A stretch of 64,000 nt of DNA from Fragilaria crotonensis (GCA_022925895.1 JAKSYS010000066.1:82716-146715); one strand, 5' to 3'; positions 43,201 to 53,419 are shown, counted from the stretch's first letter. Numbers and translations: made by a program. Notes: a model not told the origin generated them from the sequence alone.

Positions 43201-46064
43201 CGGCCTGGACACCGTGTTACAGCACCGACCACCCGGGACCAGACCTACACGACACATCCACGCAATGGTACGAAAGTCCGTTTGCGATAGAAACGACGAG
43301 CCACGACCACACAAGCACAGTCAGAGGAATACGACACCACGAACTCGTCGACATAATTGGATACGACGAGGATACAAGGTATCGGATGCTACAACTCCCG
43401 CCAGAAATGGCGGTGGCGCAAATGAGGGCAACACCGCTGAAACAACTCATGACCACAGTGATCATTGGAATACAGAGCGCAGAGAACAAGACAGGCGCAA
43501 GCGAAAACACAACGGAAATCCCGGCCACATCCGACGACGACGGCATCGACGACGACCTGAGACGTGCACTCACGGTCATGCTAGCACATGAGTTTCAACA
43601 GACAACGGCAATCCCATTACCAACGACAGCACAATGGCAAGACGCGACAGCGAACGATTGGGACCTCAACAGACTCGTCCACGCCATCAGAGAGGGACGC
43701 CAACTCCAACGCGAAGAGATCGAGAACGCAACGCTTTATAAACTATGGTCGCAACAAAAGTTAGAGGAGGAAAATGGCATCTTGTTTCACACTGGAAAAG
43801 GCGAAAATCGAAGGCACTTACGTACAAGGATTCCACCACCAAAACTGCGACAAGCCATCTTCTCCGCACTCCACGTCGCACCAATGGCAGGCCACACAGG
43901 GTACCAAAAGACGTTCTGGAAGATCGCGGCGAGATACTATTGGCCGAACATGGCAACCGACATCAAACAACTCACTCTCGGATGCGGACACTGCAATGCG
44001 GCAAACATCACCAGTCACGAAGCACAGCAACAACTCGCAACATTCCAGGCAGACGAGCCATTCGACGTCATCACACTGGACGTATGGCACCCAGGACGAG
44101 CAGCGACTGTAAAAAAAGGCAACGGCACACACGTGGTAACCTGCATCGACACCATGACAGGATTTGCGGCGGCCACATTTGTGAATGCGTTAGATTCCGA
44201 GACAATGACAAGAGCGGCATTCACATCGTTTTTCATCAATCACGGCTTACCAAGACTAGTCATTATTGATTCAGGCAGTGAATTTGCAGGCGCAATGCAA
44301 ACACTCTGCCAAAATATCGGGCTACCAAACTACACGGTCAGCAAAGGGAACCACAAAGCCATTATATGCGAGAGATTTCATCGATACTTAAACAAAGTCC
44401 AACGAATCCACGCCGCCGACTGTGAAACATTCCAAGACTTCATGTTCGGTACCATTTTTGCAGTGTATGCCTGGAACTCAGCCCCAGTAGACGGGACGAA
44501 TATCGTACGATCATACGCAGCAATAGGGAGAGAGTTTCCGTTCCCAATTGACTTTGAGCACGAGCCCATAGTACCGAGGGATCACGAAGCGCAAGGGCAA
44601 CAAACAATCGAACACGTGGACAGTGCATTCCCACTATGGCGGCAACAACAAGAAGTCCTCAAGGTACTAATCAACGACAGACGAGACCATCATCGGAACC
44701 TAAAAAACGAAGGACGCAACATGAAATCGTTTGCACCAGGCGACCTGGTCGTCATTAAAAAACAAGTCCAAACCACACAGGAGAATGGCCCGGCAAAAGC
44801 CAGAATGCACGCGAGAGGACCATATCGGATACTCGAACAGATCAAACCAGGCACATACCGCGTCCAGAAACTGCCAGGTATAAGAGGAGCAGGACGGAGA
44901 GGACGGATCACAAAAGAATCTGCAGCCCGGCTCACAAGAATCCCATCCACTTTGGTCATTCACAAGCCAACCACGGGCATCGACACGAGACTGGCAACGT
45001 ATCGACACGCCATTGTCGACAACCCACTCGAAAACATTTTGGGACTACATGAACCAGGACGATACAGACAAGCAGAACCAGAACAGCCATTTGCATACGA
45101 CAAAATTGAGGACATGTGGCAAGAAGATATTGACAACATGCCACACGAAAATTCGGAGAGCAACTCGGACAGCGACGACGACGACGACAGCAGCGGTGAT
45201 GACGGCGACGACAACAACGACAGCCCGCCAACAACATCAACCCCACAGATGACACACCAAACGCCCCCTCCACCACCAGAGAACAACGACGACCCTGACG
45301 GCGACAGACAACGGCAAGATGGCATAGCGGAAAGTACCACACCAAACGCCGCCGAAGACATCCCCGATACCGGAAACGGAGACGCACTGGGTACAAAGAG
45401 AAAAGCAAACATTACCACAACCAATAACAAACGCAAGAAAACAGCACCGGACAGACCGCAACGCACATCAACACGCACGACAAACAAACCAGCTCGATTC
45501 AGAGATGAAGCGACAAGAGCAACAGATACCGATCAGCAACAACGCATGAAAGCACACAAACTATACAAAGCAACTCGGAAGTCACGAGACAAACTGTTCT
45601 TTATCAGACATACAATCGATACAACCAGCATACAGCGATGGTACGTCGTGCAGGTCAAATTACAAGACGACGATACGGAGACCACACGAGACGAAGGAAA
45701 ATATAAGGTCTGGTTCTACATCCGCGAGCATGCAAACAGCAAAGAGCGTCAACTACGCAACTGCCGGTACTGGCCGGAAATTCACAAGATACGTCCGAAC
45801 GGTACATTGGGCGAAATAGTGCCAATACGCCCGGGCAAAGTGACAGCAATACTCGACGACCAACCAGGAAAATACAGAGTCTACGAACAAACGATCAATT
45901 TATGCGAATTCGCACTCGTCGGGCCTTTCGACTTCGCTCACCCGAGACACTATCAAAACGAAGGCAATCGCATCGCGTTCGAAGAATGGGAAGAGCTAAA
46001 ATCAGCCGCGAAACATCACGATTTAGACGTCAGCGACATCGAAGAAATCATACCACTACGATAA
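40286..46064 (+). CDS. pol: Pol: RT, RNase H, MTase-like insert, integrase and C-terminal domain; one frameshift
   Basis: The frame of gag and protease continues to about 41,030, where CTGG is tandemly duplicated (41,026-41,033) and reading moves to the frame that stays open to 46,064. RT shows LTVSYRKLNAVTRPF, FITMDFESGFWQVLL, MPMGCLNAHG and VIVDDIMLHS (catalytic Asp pair). RNase H has FYLKTDWCRLGMAAVLLQ and FAWMTD-type strands up to about 42,350. From about 42,490 to 43,490 lies an insert resembling a degenerate cytosine-5 methyltransferase. Integrase follows, with the zinc residues HVAPMAGH...CGHCN and the triad ITLDVWHPG, VIIDSGSEFAG and KAIICERFHRYL. After an SH3-like segment (FAPGDLVVIKK, GPYRILEQIKPG) comes an acidic linker and a final ~160-residue domain of unknown type ending ALVGPFDFAHP. 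At over 1,850 residues it is long for a Gypsy pol. Confidence 0.85.
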
Positions 46065-46700
46065 ACCACAACAACATCAAACGAAACACGAGAAATACCA
46101 CAGAATAAGCACGGAACAAAACACAGTAAGCATGAAAAAACATTCGAACATAGTAACGTACTCAATTTCCCGTACCTCTCCCACCACAGCGGCCAACTTT
46201 GGAGCCCGTGGACAGGTCTCGCGGAAATAAGTGCGGCCGCGCTGAGTCCGCGGGAGTTGTTGTGACATTTCGCTGCAGAATTGACGTGCACAGACGACGA
46301 ACCGAATCTAACTGGAACCTGGGAAGCGACACGGCGGCTGGCAATGACCCCATAACCAGTCTAGCCCCAATGTACCCAAATGCCCAACCGACCAACGAGC
46401 AGAAAGTCGGGCCACAAAGAAACTCAGCCGGGTCAGCCGATGCCGACCCGGGGGGCGAGACCTTTGTTGGCGGCATCACTGGTAGTGACATGGGTGACCG
46501 TGGAACGGCCAGCGGTGAGTTTTCGCTCCCGGCGCGGCCCAGGGAAAGGAAACGACAACGAACGTAAGAGTCACGAAAAGGATGCGAGAACGACACGGAA
46601 CTGAATTTCGAAGTTTAGGAGCACCATGACTAGACCTGGAAATGGGCTGAAAAGTCCCCCCAACTAGAAACAGGCCTCCGACGACAACGAGAAGAGGGGA
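46065..46700 (+). other. Gypsy 3' untranslated region with polypurine tract
   Basis: A 636-bp region between the pol stop and the 3' LTR. It is more GC-rich than pol from about 46,190 and has overlapping open frames on both strands (46,199-46,567 plus, 122 aa; 46,162-46,596 minus, 144 aa) without recognisable motifs. An accessory product is possible but unsupported. The polypurine tract is 46,689-46,700. Confidence 0.5.
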
Positions 46701-46877
46701 TGTAACGTGAGACGATATGTAGATAACTGTCCGTCACCCGTGGGTCGATGACGTAGCCTCCCTAGGCACTGAATCGCTCCCAACCTCACAACAATCATCC
46801 AGTGACGATTGGAGCTAGCCGACCATGTCCGACGATCTACGACGGGCCTACCTTTTAGGGGAGTCCCACTCGTTATA
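46701..46877 (+). repeat. 3' LTR (177 bp)
   Basis: A direct repeat of the 5' LTR, followed by the target duplication CCGT. Its internal ATG (46,825) opens a short frame that runs 14 codons past the LTR into the flank and stops. It is not in frame with a downstream gene product. Confidence 0.9.
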
Positions 46878-47141
46878 CCGTCCTCACGTCATTACACTTC
46901 GAGATCTCCCCGTCCCTTGGTAGAAATTGTTGAGCCAGCAACCCTAACGCAAACGCTCAACGCTTCAGGGCACCATTTTTTGATAAAAACTGCATTCTGC
47001 CTTCGGAGCAGTACGATCTACCGTAGAGTACTTGTACCAGGCGTATACTACAGTAAAAATCGCCTGACCATGACACTTCGTTCGCACAATTTCACGCGAC
47101 TACAGTATATGAATATGCATATATCTGAAAAGAAGTCCAAA

Positions 47142-47699
47142 ATGTTTGAATACAAGTTTTTGCCGTCATCTGAAATCAACACCGCCCCTTGGGTATTCAC
47201 GTCCGAACTGGAACTGGACATTAGCATCGACGAGTGTTGGTCGATCATTACTGACGATCGTGCATGGCAGCACTGGCATCCACAAGTTACCAACATTCAA
47301 AACGACAAGGAGCCGGCGGGAGGCGCTGGAAACTCTCGAACCATAGTGTTTCGTCACTGGTTCTTCATGGCGTTGCTGGCAGGACCAATTGCCATTCGCG
47401 AAGAATTCGATGTGTGGGAGGACCAAGATGATGCGGTGAAGAAATATCAATTCTGGCTCGCTGCTGCTTCTCGTCCCGTCTTCCTCACCTACAAGGGAGG
47501 TCGCGAGGAATTCAAAGTCGAATCGATCTCAGCCACCATGTGCAAGTTTACCCGTGTTGTGGCGCTTCAACCAGCCTTCTTACCTCGGTATGCGCTTGGA
47601 TGGTTGGTCTGCCCTGTGCTCCGGCGTCTTTTCACGGTCCAATGCCCCCAACGTCTGACGGAGGCTATTGCGAAGAACCTTCTTCCCATCATCAAGTAA
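47142..47699 (+). CDS. SRPBCC/START-like ligand-binding fold protein, copy C (185 aa)
   Basis: Close paralogue of copy B, with the same N-terminal SSEINTAPWVFTSELELDI and the domain core ISIDECWSIITDDRAWQHWHP, and no frame break. The open frame extends upstream to 46,809 into the Gypsy 3' LTR. The true start is taken as the ATG at 47,142 because copies A and B begin at the equivalent Met and similarity stops above it. The retrotransposon inserted 264 bp upstream, so its LTR may now contribute to the promoter. No signal peptide; a cytosolic lipid- or small-molecule-binding role is inferred from the fold only. It converges on the cupin-DUF952 gene with about 90 bp between stops. Confidence 0.75.
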   Translation: MFEYKFLPSSEINTAPWVFTSELELDISIDECWSIITDDRAWQHWHPQVTNIQNDKEPAGGAGNSRTIVFRHWFFMALLAGPIAIREEFDVWEDQDDAVKKYQFWLAAASRPVFLTYKGGREEFKVESISATMCKFTRVVALQPAFLPRYALGWLVCPVLRRLFTVQCPQRLTEAIAKNLLPIIK

Positions 47700-47790
47700 T
47701 TGTGAATTGCCAGGGACAATACGCAAGTCGTGTTCGCATCATAATAATTGTCCACAGGATTTATAGAGAACGACGATCTACTTGATTATA

Positions 47791-48747
47791 TTATTCAGAC
47801 AATCCGGCAATGCCGACAAAGGTACCATCCTCCAGGCGCGTCATATGAAAGATGTTCGTCACGATACCTTCGACATGTGCTGGAAGACCTCCATAGATGT
47901 GCGGGCAGACCCACGTTTCGAAGGAATCCGATGTCGCAATTGTACCTACTGGTTTGGCTTCTTCAAAGATTGTTTGAATGCCCAATGACTCCAACGCCGA
48001 ACGGCTTAACTCCACGCAGATCCAATCACCCTCAGTCGCAGTGTAAAAGTGATTTGCCGTCGTGACGAGACGTTGAGGGACTGCTGTTGCATGAGTGAAC
48101 ATGCCATCGTCCTTGAACGTGGGAGGAAAGTAAGCCTTTCCGGTGGAAGCGGCTTCGTCCCAAAGTGTCTTCTGACACATGTGATAGATTTTTTCAACGT
48201 CACCGTACTTCGACACATCCACAAGGACTGTTCCTGCTGTCGGTTCCTTTGTTTGATGGAGTTCCTTCAGTTTCGCCGACACGTCAGAAACACCGTCTTC
48301 TTCGCGAATGCAGCGTTCCGGTGAAAAGGCTGGACGACAAACGGGGATGTACTCCGTGTCTGCCACTGGAAAGACGGGTCGGAATCGTTCACCTCGATCA
48401 ATAAACGCAGTTTCTCCAGCGCTGACGGTGATGACTTCGCCACTGGGACTGTGCAAATCAATCTTGCCCTTCAATACACAAATCCACTCTTCGTAGTCTA
48501 GAGTCAACCATGGTTCGGATGCTGGTTCACTGACCTGCACGTGGGCAATGGAGACGGAGTCGTCGTTGGAGCCGACATTTCCAACGAATTCGTCAATCGT
48601 AAGTCCATCGTGTTCGACGACTCGAACAGCTTTTCCGAGGATCTTCGGCATTGCAAAGGCTTGTGTTGAATGGAGGAAGCGACGTTGCAATGATTGTGAT
48701 ACTGATGGCAGCAATCGGCGTCCTGGACTCGTCAGCAGAAGGTACAT
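47791..48747 (-). CDS. cupin plus DUF952 two-domain protein, probably mitochondrial (318 aa)
   Basis: Residues 1-32 are basic and Ser/Arg-rich (GRRLLPSVSQSLQRRFLHS) with no acidic residue, as in mitochondrial presequences. Residues ~60-145 form a cupin barrel: DYEEWICVLKGKIDLHSPSG and ITVSAGETAFIDRGERFRPVF, similar to small EutQ-like cupins. Residues ~187-300 match DUF952: KIYHMCQKTLWDEAASTGKA, then GMFTHATAVPQRLVTTANHF and CPHIYGGLPAHVEGIV, where the His and the PHIYG motif are the family signature. DUF952 proteins are usually stand-alone, so the fusion to a cupin is notable. Function unknown. A degraded copy of its 3' end lies at 17,740-17,930. Confidence 0.8.
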   Translation of the reverse strand: MYLLLTSPGRRLLPSVSQSLQRRFLHSTQAFAMPKILGKAVRVVEHDGLTIDEFVGNVGSNDDSVSIAHVQVSEPASEPWLTLDYEEWICVLKGKIDLHSPSGEVITVSAGETAFIDRGERFRPVFPVADTEYIPVCRPAFSPERCIREEDGVSDVSAKLKELHQTKEPTAGTVLVDVSKYGDVEKIYHMCQKTLWDEAASTGKAYFPPTFKDDGMFTHATAVPQRLVTTANHFYTATEGDWICVELSRSALESLGIQTIFEEAKPVGTIATSDSFETWVCPHIYGGLPAHVEGIVTNIFHMTRLEDGTFVGIAGLSE

Positions 48748-49408
48748 CTATGTATGCTTACACATATCTGACAGGACAACCCAAACGCCAAACGACCAGG
48801 AACGTGCAATATCCAAAAGATCGGTCAGAGGATATCGGTCATTATAGACATTGAACTGATCATCTGTGAGTCAGAAGTGGTGCGCTCTCGCGCCACAAAT
48901 TGCGAGTGAGTGCTACCATTACCAGTGATGTGAGGAATTGGTACTCCAGTAATCAATTCAGTACTGTCTCGATTCTGACGTACCTTCACGCCTTTACGGT
49001 CTCCTATCTAGAGAGTAGCAGTAGAGCTACTAGTAGGTCGTGTATACTTGTACTGTAGCACTGTATGATAGTAGAGCTATGTACACTCGTACAGTAGCAC
49101 TATTTATCGGCTGTGGTACTTGTACGACTAGTTCTAACGGTCGCTTACAACTTAGTAGTTCACCACCACCAATGACCACAAAAGCAGTATTGTACTCGGA
49201 GTGGCCTACATATGCTTCGACACCCCTGTCTATATGCAGGGAGACTGGTCGTACAGCAGGTCCTCGTGCACCTCGGCCAGAGGACATGAAATGAAACGAT
49301 GATGATGTGCATTCAGTTTGTGCAACATGCTCGCTCACCATCGACCTGGATAGAGTCTGACCAAAAGATGGCAAAAGACGGGAGTGGCTCCTTCAAGCAT
49401 GCAGATGG
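48748..49408. other. intergenic region
   Basis: About 660 bp. It begins with the 5' region of the cupin gene and contains dense GTACT/AGTAG words at about 48,940-49,140. No gene is recognised. Confidence 0.4.
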
Positions 49409-50401
49409 CTAACTCTTTTCCAAGACCACGGCCTCCTTGTGGAAATCGATGCGACTGACACCAGGAAAGGGTTCCCGTTTTAGAATTAATCCCTTCTGCC
49501 ACTCAACTAACTTCGCAAAAATTGTAGGACCGCCTTCGTCAGTCGTCATGCAGTCTTTGGTTCCGCCGGTTGGTACTCCCCTCTCTTGTGTCCCAATGTT
49601 GGCTTCCCAACTCAAGCACGAACTATGAATGTCCTCGACAACGTAAAAACCTCCAGGATTTACACTTGAGATCAGGTACTCCAGGGTAAAAATTTGATGC
49701 CAATTGATATGGGAGCCATCGTCAATAATAACATCAAACGGCCCTGCCTCCTCGACCACGTGCGCCAAATCCTGCGGCGACGATGCATCGCCGGTATGTA
49801 CCGTCGCCACATTGGGGTGTTCAGCGTCCCATTCTTTCGCGCAATCTTCGTCGTATTCTAAAACATGCAATTCCATCACTCGCTCGGATCCAAACAAGTA
49901 TCGCCACGCCAAGGGCGACCCTCCGGGCGTTTTGCGGATCATGCCTCCACCAGGAGCACAACCCAAACCAATCTCCAATATCTTAATAGGTTTCATTTCC
50001 TGCGGCTGAACGCCATTCGATGCTTCGATGACGCCGGCGCAGTATCGTTTCCGTACCATGCTGGCCATGTAAGGATAATACATGGTATGATAGCCGTGGT
50101 CTTTGCCATTGGCCTTGTCAGTTAATCCTCTCGAACCTTTGTTTATTTCGAATGCCATAGTATCTGGACCACCATTTACCCAATTTGGCAAGATGCAGCC
50201 AGTCATCTCGTCGCGAACTTGAGGTACCATTGCATTGGGGAGACCTCCCGATAGGTAGTGAGGATCAAAACTGTAGGACTCCAACACTTGGTCTCGATGG
50301 TGGTACGAACCCCCGACTTGATGCATGCTCACGTACATCATCATGTTGACGACAAACTGGATAGTAACAACGATCAGGAATAGCTTGGTGGTAGTCTTCA
50401 T
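49409..50401 (-). CDS. membrane-anchored SAM-dependent methyltransferase (330 aa)
   Basis: The start at 50,401 (ATG) is preferred over a GTG one codon upstream. A signal anchor (LFLIVVTIQFVVNMMMYV) suggests a type II membrane protein of the secretory pathway. The class I methyltransferase core has IKILEIGLGCAPGGG (SAM-binding loop), LHVLEYDEDC (acidic residue at the end of strand 2), VIIDDGSHINWHQ and NPGGFYVVEDIHSSC. The last two are typical of the family that includes macrocin/demethylmacrocin O-methyltransferases and sugar O-methyltransferases. The Golgi-like topology makes methylation of a glycan plausible; this is inference. A truncated copy lies at 36,625-37,068. Confidence 0.8.
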   Translation of the reverse strand: MKTTTKLFLIVVTIQFVVNMMMYVSMHQVGGSYHHRDQVLESYSFDPHYLSGGLPNAMVPQVRDEMTGCILPNWVNGGPDTMAFEINKGSRGLTDKANGKDHGYHTMYYPYMASMVRKRYCAGVIEASNGVQPQEMKPIKILEIGLGCAPGGGMIRKTPGGSPLAWRYLFGSERVMELHVLEYDEDCAKEWDAEHPNVATVHTGDASSPQDLAHVVEEAGPFDVIIDDGSHINWHQIFTLEYLISSVNPGGFYVVEDIHSSCLSWEANIGTQERGVPTGGTKDCMTTDEGGPTIFAKLVEWQKGLILKREPFPGVSRIDFHKEAVVLEKS

Positions 50402-50940
50402 CACTGCTCGTTATTGTGTTGTGCGTTGTCCTTGGTGTATGGTGTGTTTCTAACGAAGAAGAAAGCGAATTTTAATGATCGATAATCATCTTGACCAAAT
50501 AATGTGCGAATGCACGGCTCGTCCAAGTTTGCGAATGCTATGGGCGGGAAGGAAGTGAAGTCATCCCACATCCCAGTGCTCTGTATGCTCGTAACCCAGG
50601 CGACTACTGTACCGGTATATGCATAGCACTGGCTAGTAGCTACTTGTACTCGCGAGGAGCTGGTAGTACTCGCGAGGAGCTGGTAGTACTCTCGTACCAA
50701 AAATGGTATGCTTCTGTACTCTGTTCCTTGTACTGTACAACTTCGAGTGCGCCTAAAATCCCTCCGGCGTATATATATGTATCCATATATGATGATGGTT
50801 GACATTTGCGCGAAACGCGCATGCAAGTCGACGGACAACCAGTTACAGAAGTCACTCTGTGAACTGCGAATAAACAACGCCGAGACTGCTTCCCTTCCTC
50901 AAACTCATTCGGCCGACACATTCGGATCCATCGACTTGAA
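50402..50940. promoter_or_regulatory. shared divergent promoter region
   Basis: This 539-bp spacer lies between the methyltransferase (minus) and the NSUN-type gene (plus), so it should contain both promoters. At 50,647-50,690 the unit GTACTCGCGAGGAGCTGGTA occurs twice in tandem, followed by a partial third start; GCGAG and GAGCTG words within it could be binding sites. No TATA-like box is convincing. Confidence 0.4.
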
Positions 50941-52548
50941 ATGGCGACAACAGCAACGACGACAAAGAAACGAAAGTCCAACAATCCTCTTTCCGACGCG
51001 CGCAAGTCGCAAAGTTTCTATGAAACTCTGTGGAAGAAGAAATCTGGGTTGGGTTTCTCACTGTTCGTACAGTACTATGGTCAGCAACCGTCAGGGGTTG
51101 TCGTGAGCTTTGAAAACAATAGCAAAAGCAGCAGCCGATCAAACACAGTAACTTCAACATCATCAACGACAAAAACAGTAAACCAGGGGATGTCAAGAGC
51201 AGCCAAGCGTAGACGGAAAAAGAGCGGATGTTCTGATACTGCATTAACAGTTGCTTCTCATGCAGTGGAAAAACCGAATCCGTCGGCAAATACTACAAGC
51301 GGACCGAATCGCTCTCGGTTACTTGCACAGCTTGACCGGAGTCCAGAATATGCGCATTTGGAACCGTTCTTGACTGCTCTATCCAAGCCGTTGCCTCTAA
51401 CTTTCCGACTTCGAAACCTCGACCATGCACCGCATTTCAAACCCGATCAGGCCGCTCTTGAGAAGCAATTGGCGGAGGTGACTGACTTGATACTGCCGGT
51501 TTCGTTCAACTCGACTATTTACCAAGCGCGAGATGCAAGTCTGCACAAAAGTTCCCTATCTCGTAATTCGCCGCAGTTGAAAGAGATCTTACTGCGCGGG
51601 TCATCGCAAGGCTTACTAGCCCGTCAAGAGTTGGGCAGTATGCTTCCCATTGTTGGATTACACTGCGGAAGGCACTTGCGCGCAAATCATCGCGTTTTGG
51701 ATGTCTGCGCTTCGCCCGGCAGCAAAACGCTGCAAGCTTTGGAAATCGTGGGTCCCAAGGGTCGCGTCGTAGCCAATGATATACATCCAAAGCGATTGGA
51801 CACATTGAAAGAAGCCGTGCAACGATCCGGTATGGAACATTTGGATCGTCTAGTTTACACCAGTCACGATGCCTCAGCGTATCCAATCCCCAAAACGATT
51901 GCTCCTCACATTGTGGTTGCCGACGTTCCATGTTCCGGTGATGGGACGATCCGCAAGGACCAGACCGTCTTGCCCTCCTGGTCGCCGTCCACCGCACGAG
52001 CACTGCACGAGTTGCAAGTTCGAATCTTGATCCGAGCCTTGCAATTAGTTCGGGTGGGGGGCATCGTATCCTACAGCACGTGCTCGTTGAATCCCATTGA
52101 AAACGAAGCAGTAGTGCAGGCGGCACTGGGCAAGGTAAATACGAGTCAAGGAAAATCGGCACTGCCGTCATCATCATCATCATCCTCATTGCCACCTGTG
52201 GAACTCATAGAATGGCCAGAACTCGAGGGACTCACGCTACGACCAGGTATCTGGGATTGGAAAGTTTTGGATTGTCCGAGCGGAATTACTGCAGAAGAAA
52301 AAAGTGTTCAAGATAATGACCAAGTTGACGACGATGTGGTGACTTGGGTGGAATATTCTACCTATGAAGAGGCATTGGCTGACAAGATGCCACACTGTTA
52401 TCCAACGTTGTGGCCGAACAAGGAAGCTGGGATCTCGCATTTACCATTGAATCTTCATCGCTGTCGACGGCTATGGCCACAGGACCAAGATACTGGAGGG
52501 TTCTTTGTGGCTCTCCTTCGGAAGAATGTTGACTTTACCATGAGATGA
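50941..52548 (+). CDS. NOL1/NOP2/Sun-family RNA cytosine-5 methyltransferase (535 aa)
   Basis: A single-exon gene. The basic, Ser-rich N terminus (residues 1-110, with SRAAKRRRKKSG) is a likely nuclear or nucleolar signal. The methyltransferase core has VLDVCASPGSKT at ~252-263 (SAM loop), VVANDIHPKRL, VVADVPCSGDGTIRK with Cys ~331 (motif IV) and YSTCSLNPIENEAVV with Cys ~381 (motif VI). In this family the motif VI Cys attacks the base and the motif IV Cys releases the product. The C terminus RRLWPQDQDTGGFFVALLRK is also characteristic. The arrangement is closest to NSUN2/Trm4-type tRNA methyltransferases, which make 5-methylcytosine in tRNA; the precise subfamily is not certain. Confidence 0.9.
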   Translation: MATTATTTKKRKSNNPLSDARKSQSFYETLWKKKSGLGFSLFVQYYGQQPSGVVVSFENNSKSSSRSNTVTSTSSTTKTVNQGMSRAAKRRRKKSGCSDTALTVASHAVEKPNPSANTTSGPNRSRLLAQLDRSPEYAHLEPFLTALSKPLPLTFRLRNLDHAPHFKPDQAALEKQLAEVTDLILPVSFNSTIYQARDASLHKSSLSRNSPQLKEILLRGSSQGLLARQELGSMLPIVGLHCGRHLRANHRVLDVCASPGSKTLQALEIVGPKGRVVANDIHPKRLDTLKEAVQRSGMEHLDRLVYTSHDASAYPIPKTIAPHIVVADVPCSGDGTIRKDQTVLPSWSPSTARALHELQVRILIRALQLVRVGGIVSYSTCSLNPIENEAVVQAALGKVNTSQGKSALPSSSSSSSLPPVELIEWPELEGLTLRPGIWDWKVLDCPSGITAEEKSVQDNDQVDDDVVTWVEYSTYEEALADKMPHCYPTLWPNKEAGISHLPLNLHRCRRLWPQDQDTGGFFVALLRKNVDFTMR

Positions 52549-53419
52549 AACGCGGATAGATGGCTTGAGGGAGGGCAAGAGTGGACAGCATAGTTTTCGA
52601 ACGACGAGCTTGGTTGGACAATTTCGCGCTTACCCCAGAATTCAGCAAATATCCAGCGATGGTCTCGCAGACAACATATGTATCTTGAGCAATGTGGTCG
52701 AAGACTGTTGAGGTTGCGGCGTCCATCGACGAGTTGCATTAATCATGCTTTCATGCTACATATGGTAGAATCTGGAGTACCAGGTACTATACTCTATACT
52801 ATACTCCATCATGAAGGCCAGAAGGCTCGCATCATTTTTCTGTACAATGTACAGTACTGTACTTGATACTCAACTACTGGAGTATCGGTCACAGGTTGAC
52901 CAGTATCGAGTACTTGTACTACTGTACTACTACTACCTGGTGATCGAGTACAGGAGTAGTATACTACCAGTTACCAGCTACAGTACATACGATTTACTAT
53001 CCGCATTTGAGAATTTCATGGTACTATACAGTAGAGCGTAGCTGTAGCACGGTAGGGATTTCAGTGGGGTTGGGTGTCCTTACACTACGCAGATGTATGC
53101 TAAACAGATAGCAAACATACTCCAGAGTTCCGACGTTTGAATTTCACGATTTATGATCGGAGCAAGATTTAAAAGTGTACATACTATGGTCATACCATCA
53201 GATTTTAAAAAAGGGAACTGAAACATAACGTGTCATTGGGATCACGTTTGAAGGCGAATCCTCTACTATAAGCGTACATACCTGCTGGTTGATGACTTCC
53301 TTTCAGAAAATGTTAAATAACCTCGGAGCATGAATGTACCAGCATTCAGAGGCATCTCAAGTCTCAAGGTGCTAGTACAATAGGTGGCTGACCCCAGTCC
53401 AATTCCATTCATCTTCAAC
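52549..53419. other. intergenic region with strongly biased GTAC-type sequence
   Basis: About 870 bp. From 52,780 to 53,040 the DNA is almost entirely built from GTACT, AGTAC, TACTA and related words, including runs such as ACTACTGTACTACTACTACC. No gene. The rest is AT-rich and contains the promoter of the lyase fusion gene. Confidence 0.5.

Larger units (their letters stand above)
37510..46877 (+). mobile_element. complete Gypsy-type LTR retrotransposon, 9,368 bp, recent insertion
   Basis: Two direct repeats of 177 bp (37,510-37,686 and 46,701-46,877) bound the element. I find no difference between them by eye. They start TGTAACG and end CGTTATA, imperfect inverted ends. A 4-bp duplication CCGT flanks the element (37,506-37,509 and 46,878-46,881). 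Inside are gag, protease, RT, RNase H and integrase in Gypsy order, and a polypurine tract GAGAAGAGGGGA at 46,689-46,700 directly before the 3' LTR. Identical LTRs indicate a young copy. It sits 264 bp upstream of SRPBCC copy C. Confidence 0.95.

Noticed and set aside
46199-46567. Accessory (env-like) gene in the Gypsy 3' region
   Set aside because: 122 residues without signal peptide, transmembrane helix or motif, and an equally long frame on the other strand.
46809-47141. N-terminal extension of SRPBCC copy C
   Set aside because: The frame is open by chance through the Gypsy LTR and spacer; the two other copies start at the Met equivalent to 47,142.
51515-52195. 226-residue minus-strand frame within the NSUN gene
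   Set aside because: It overlaps the conserved methyltransferase core on the other strand and has no homology features.
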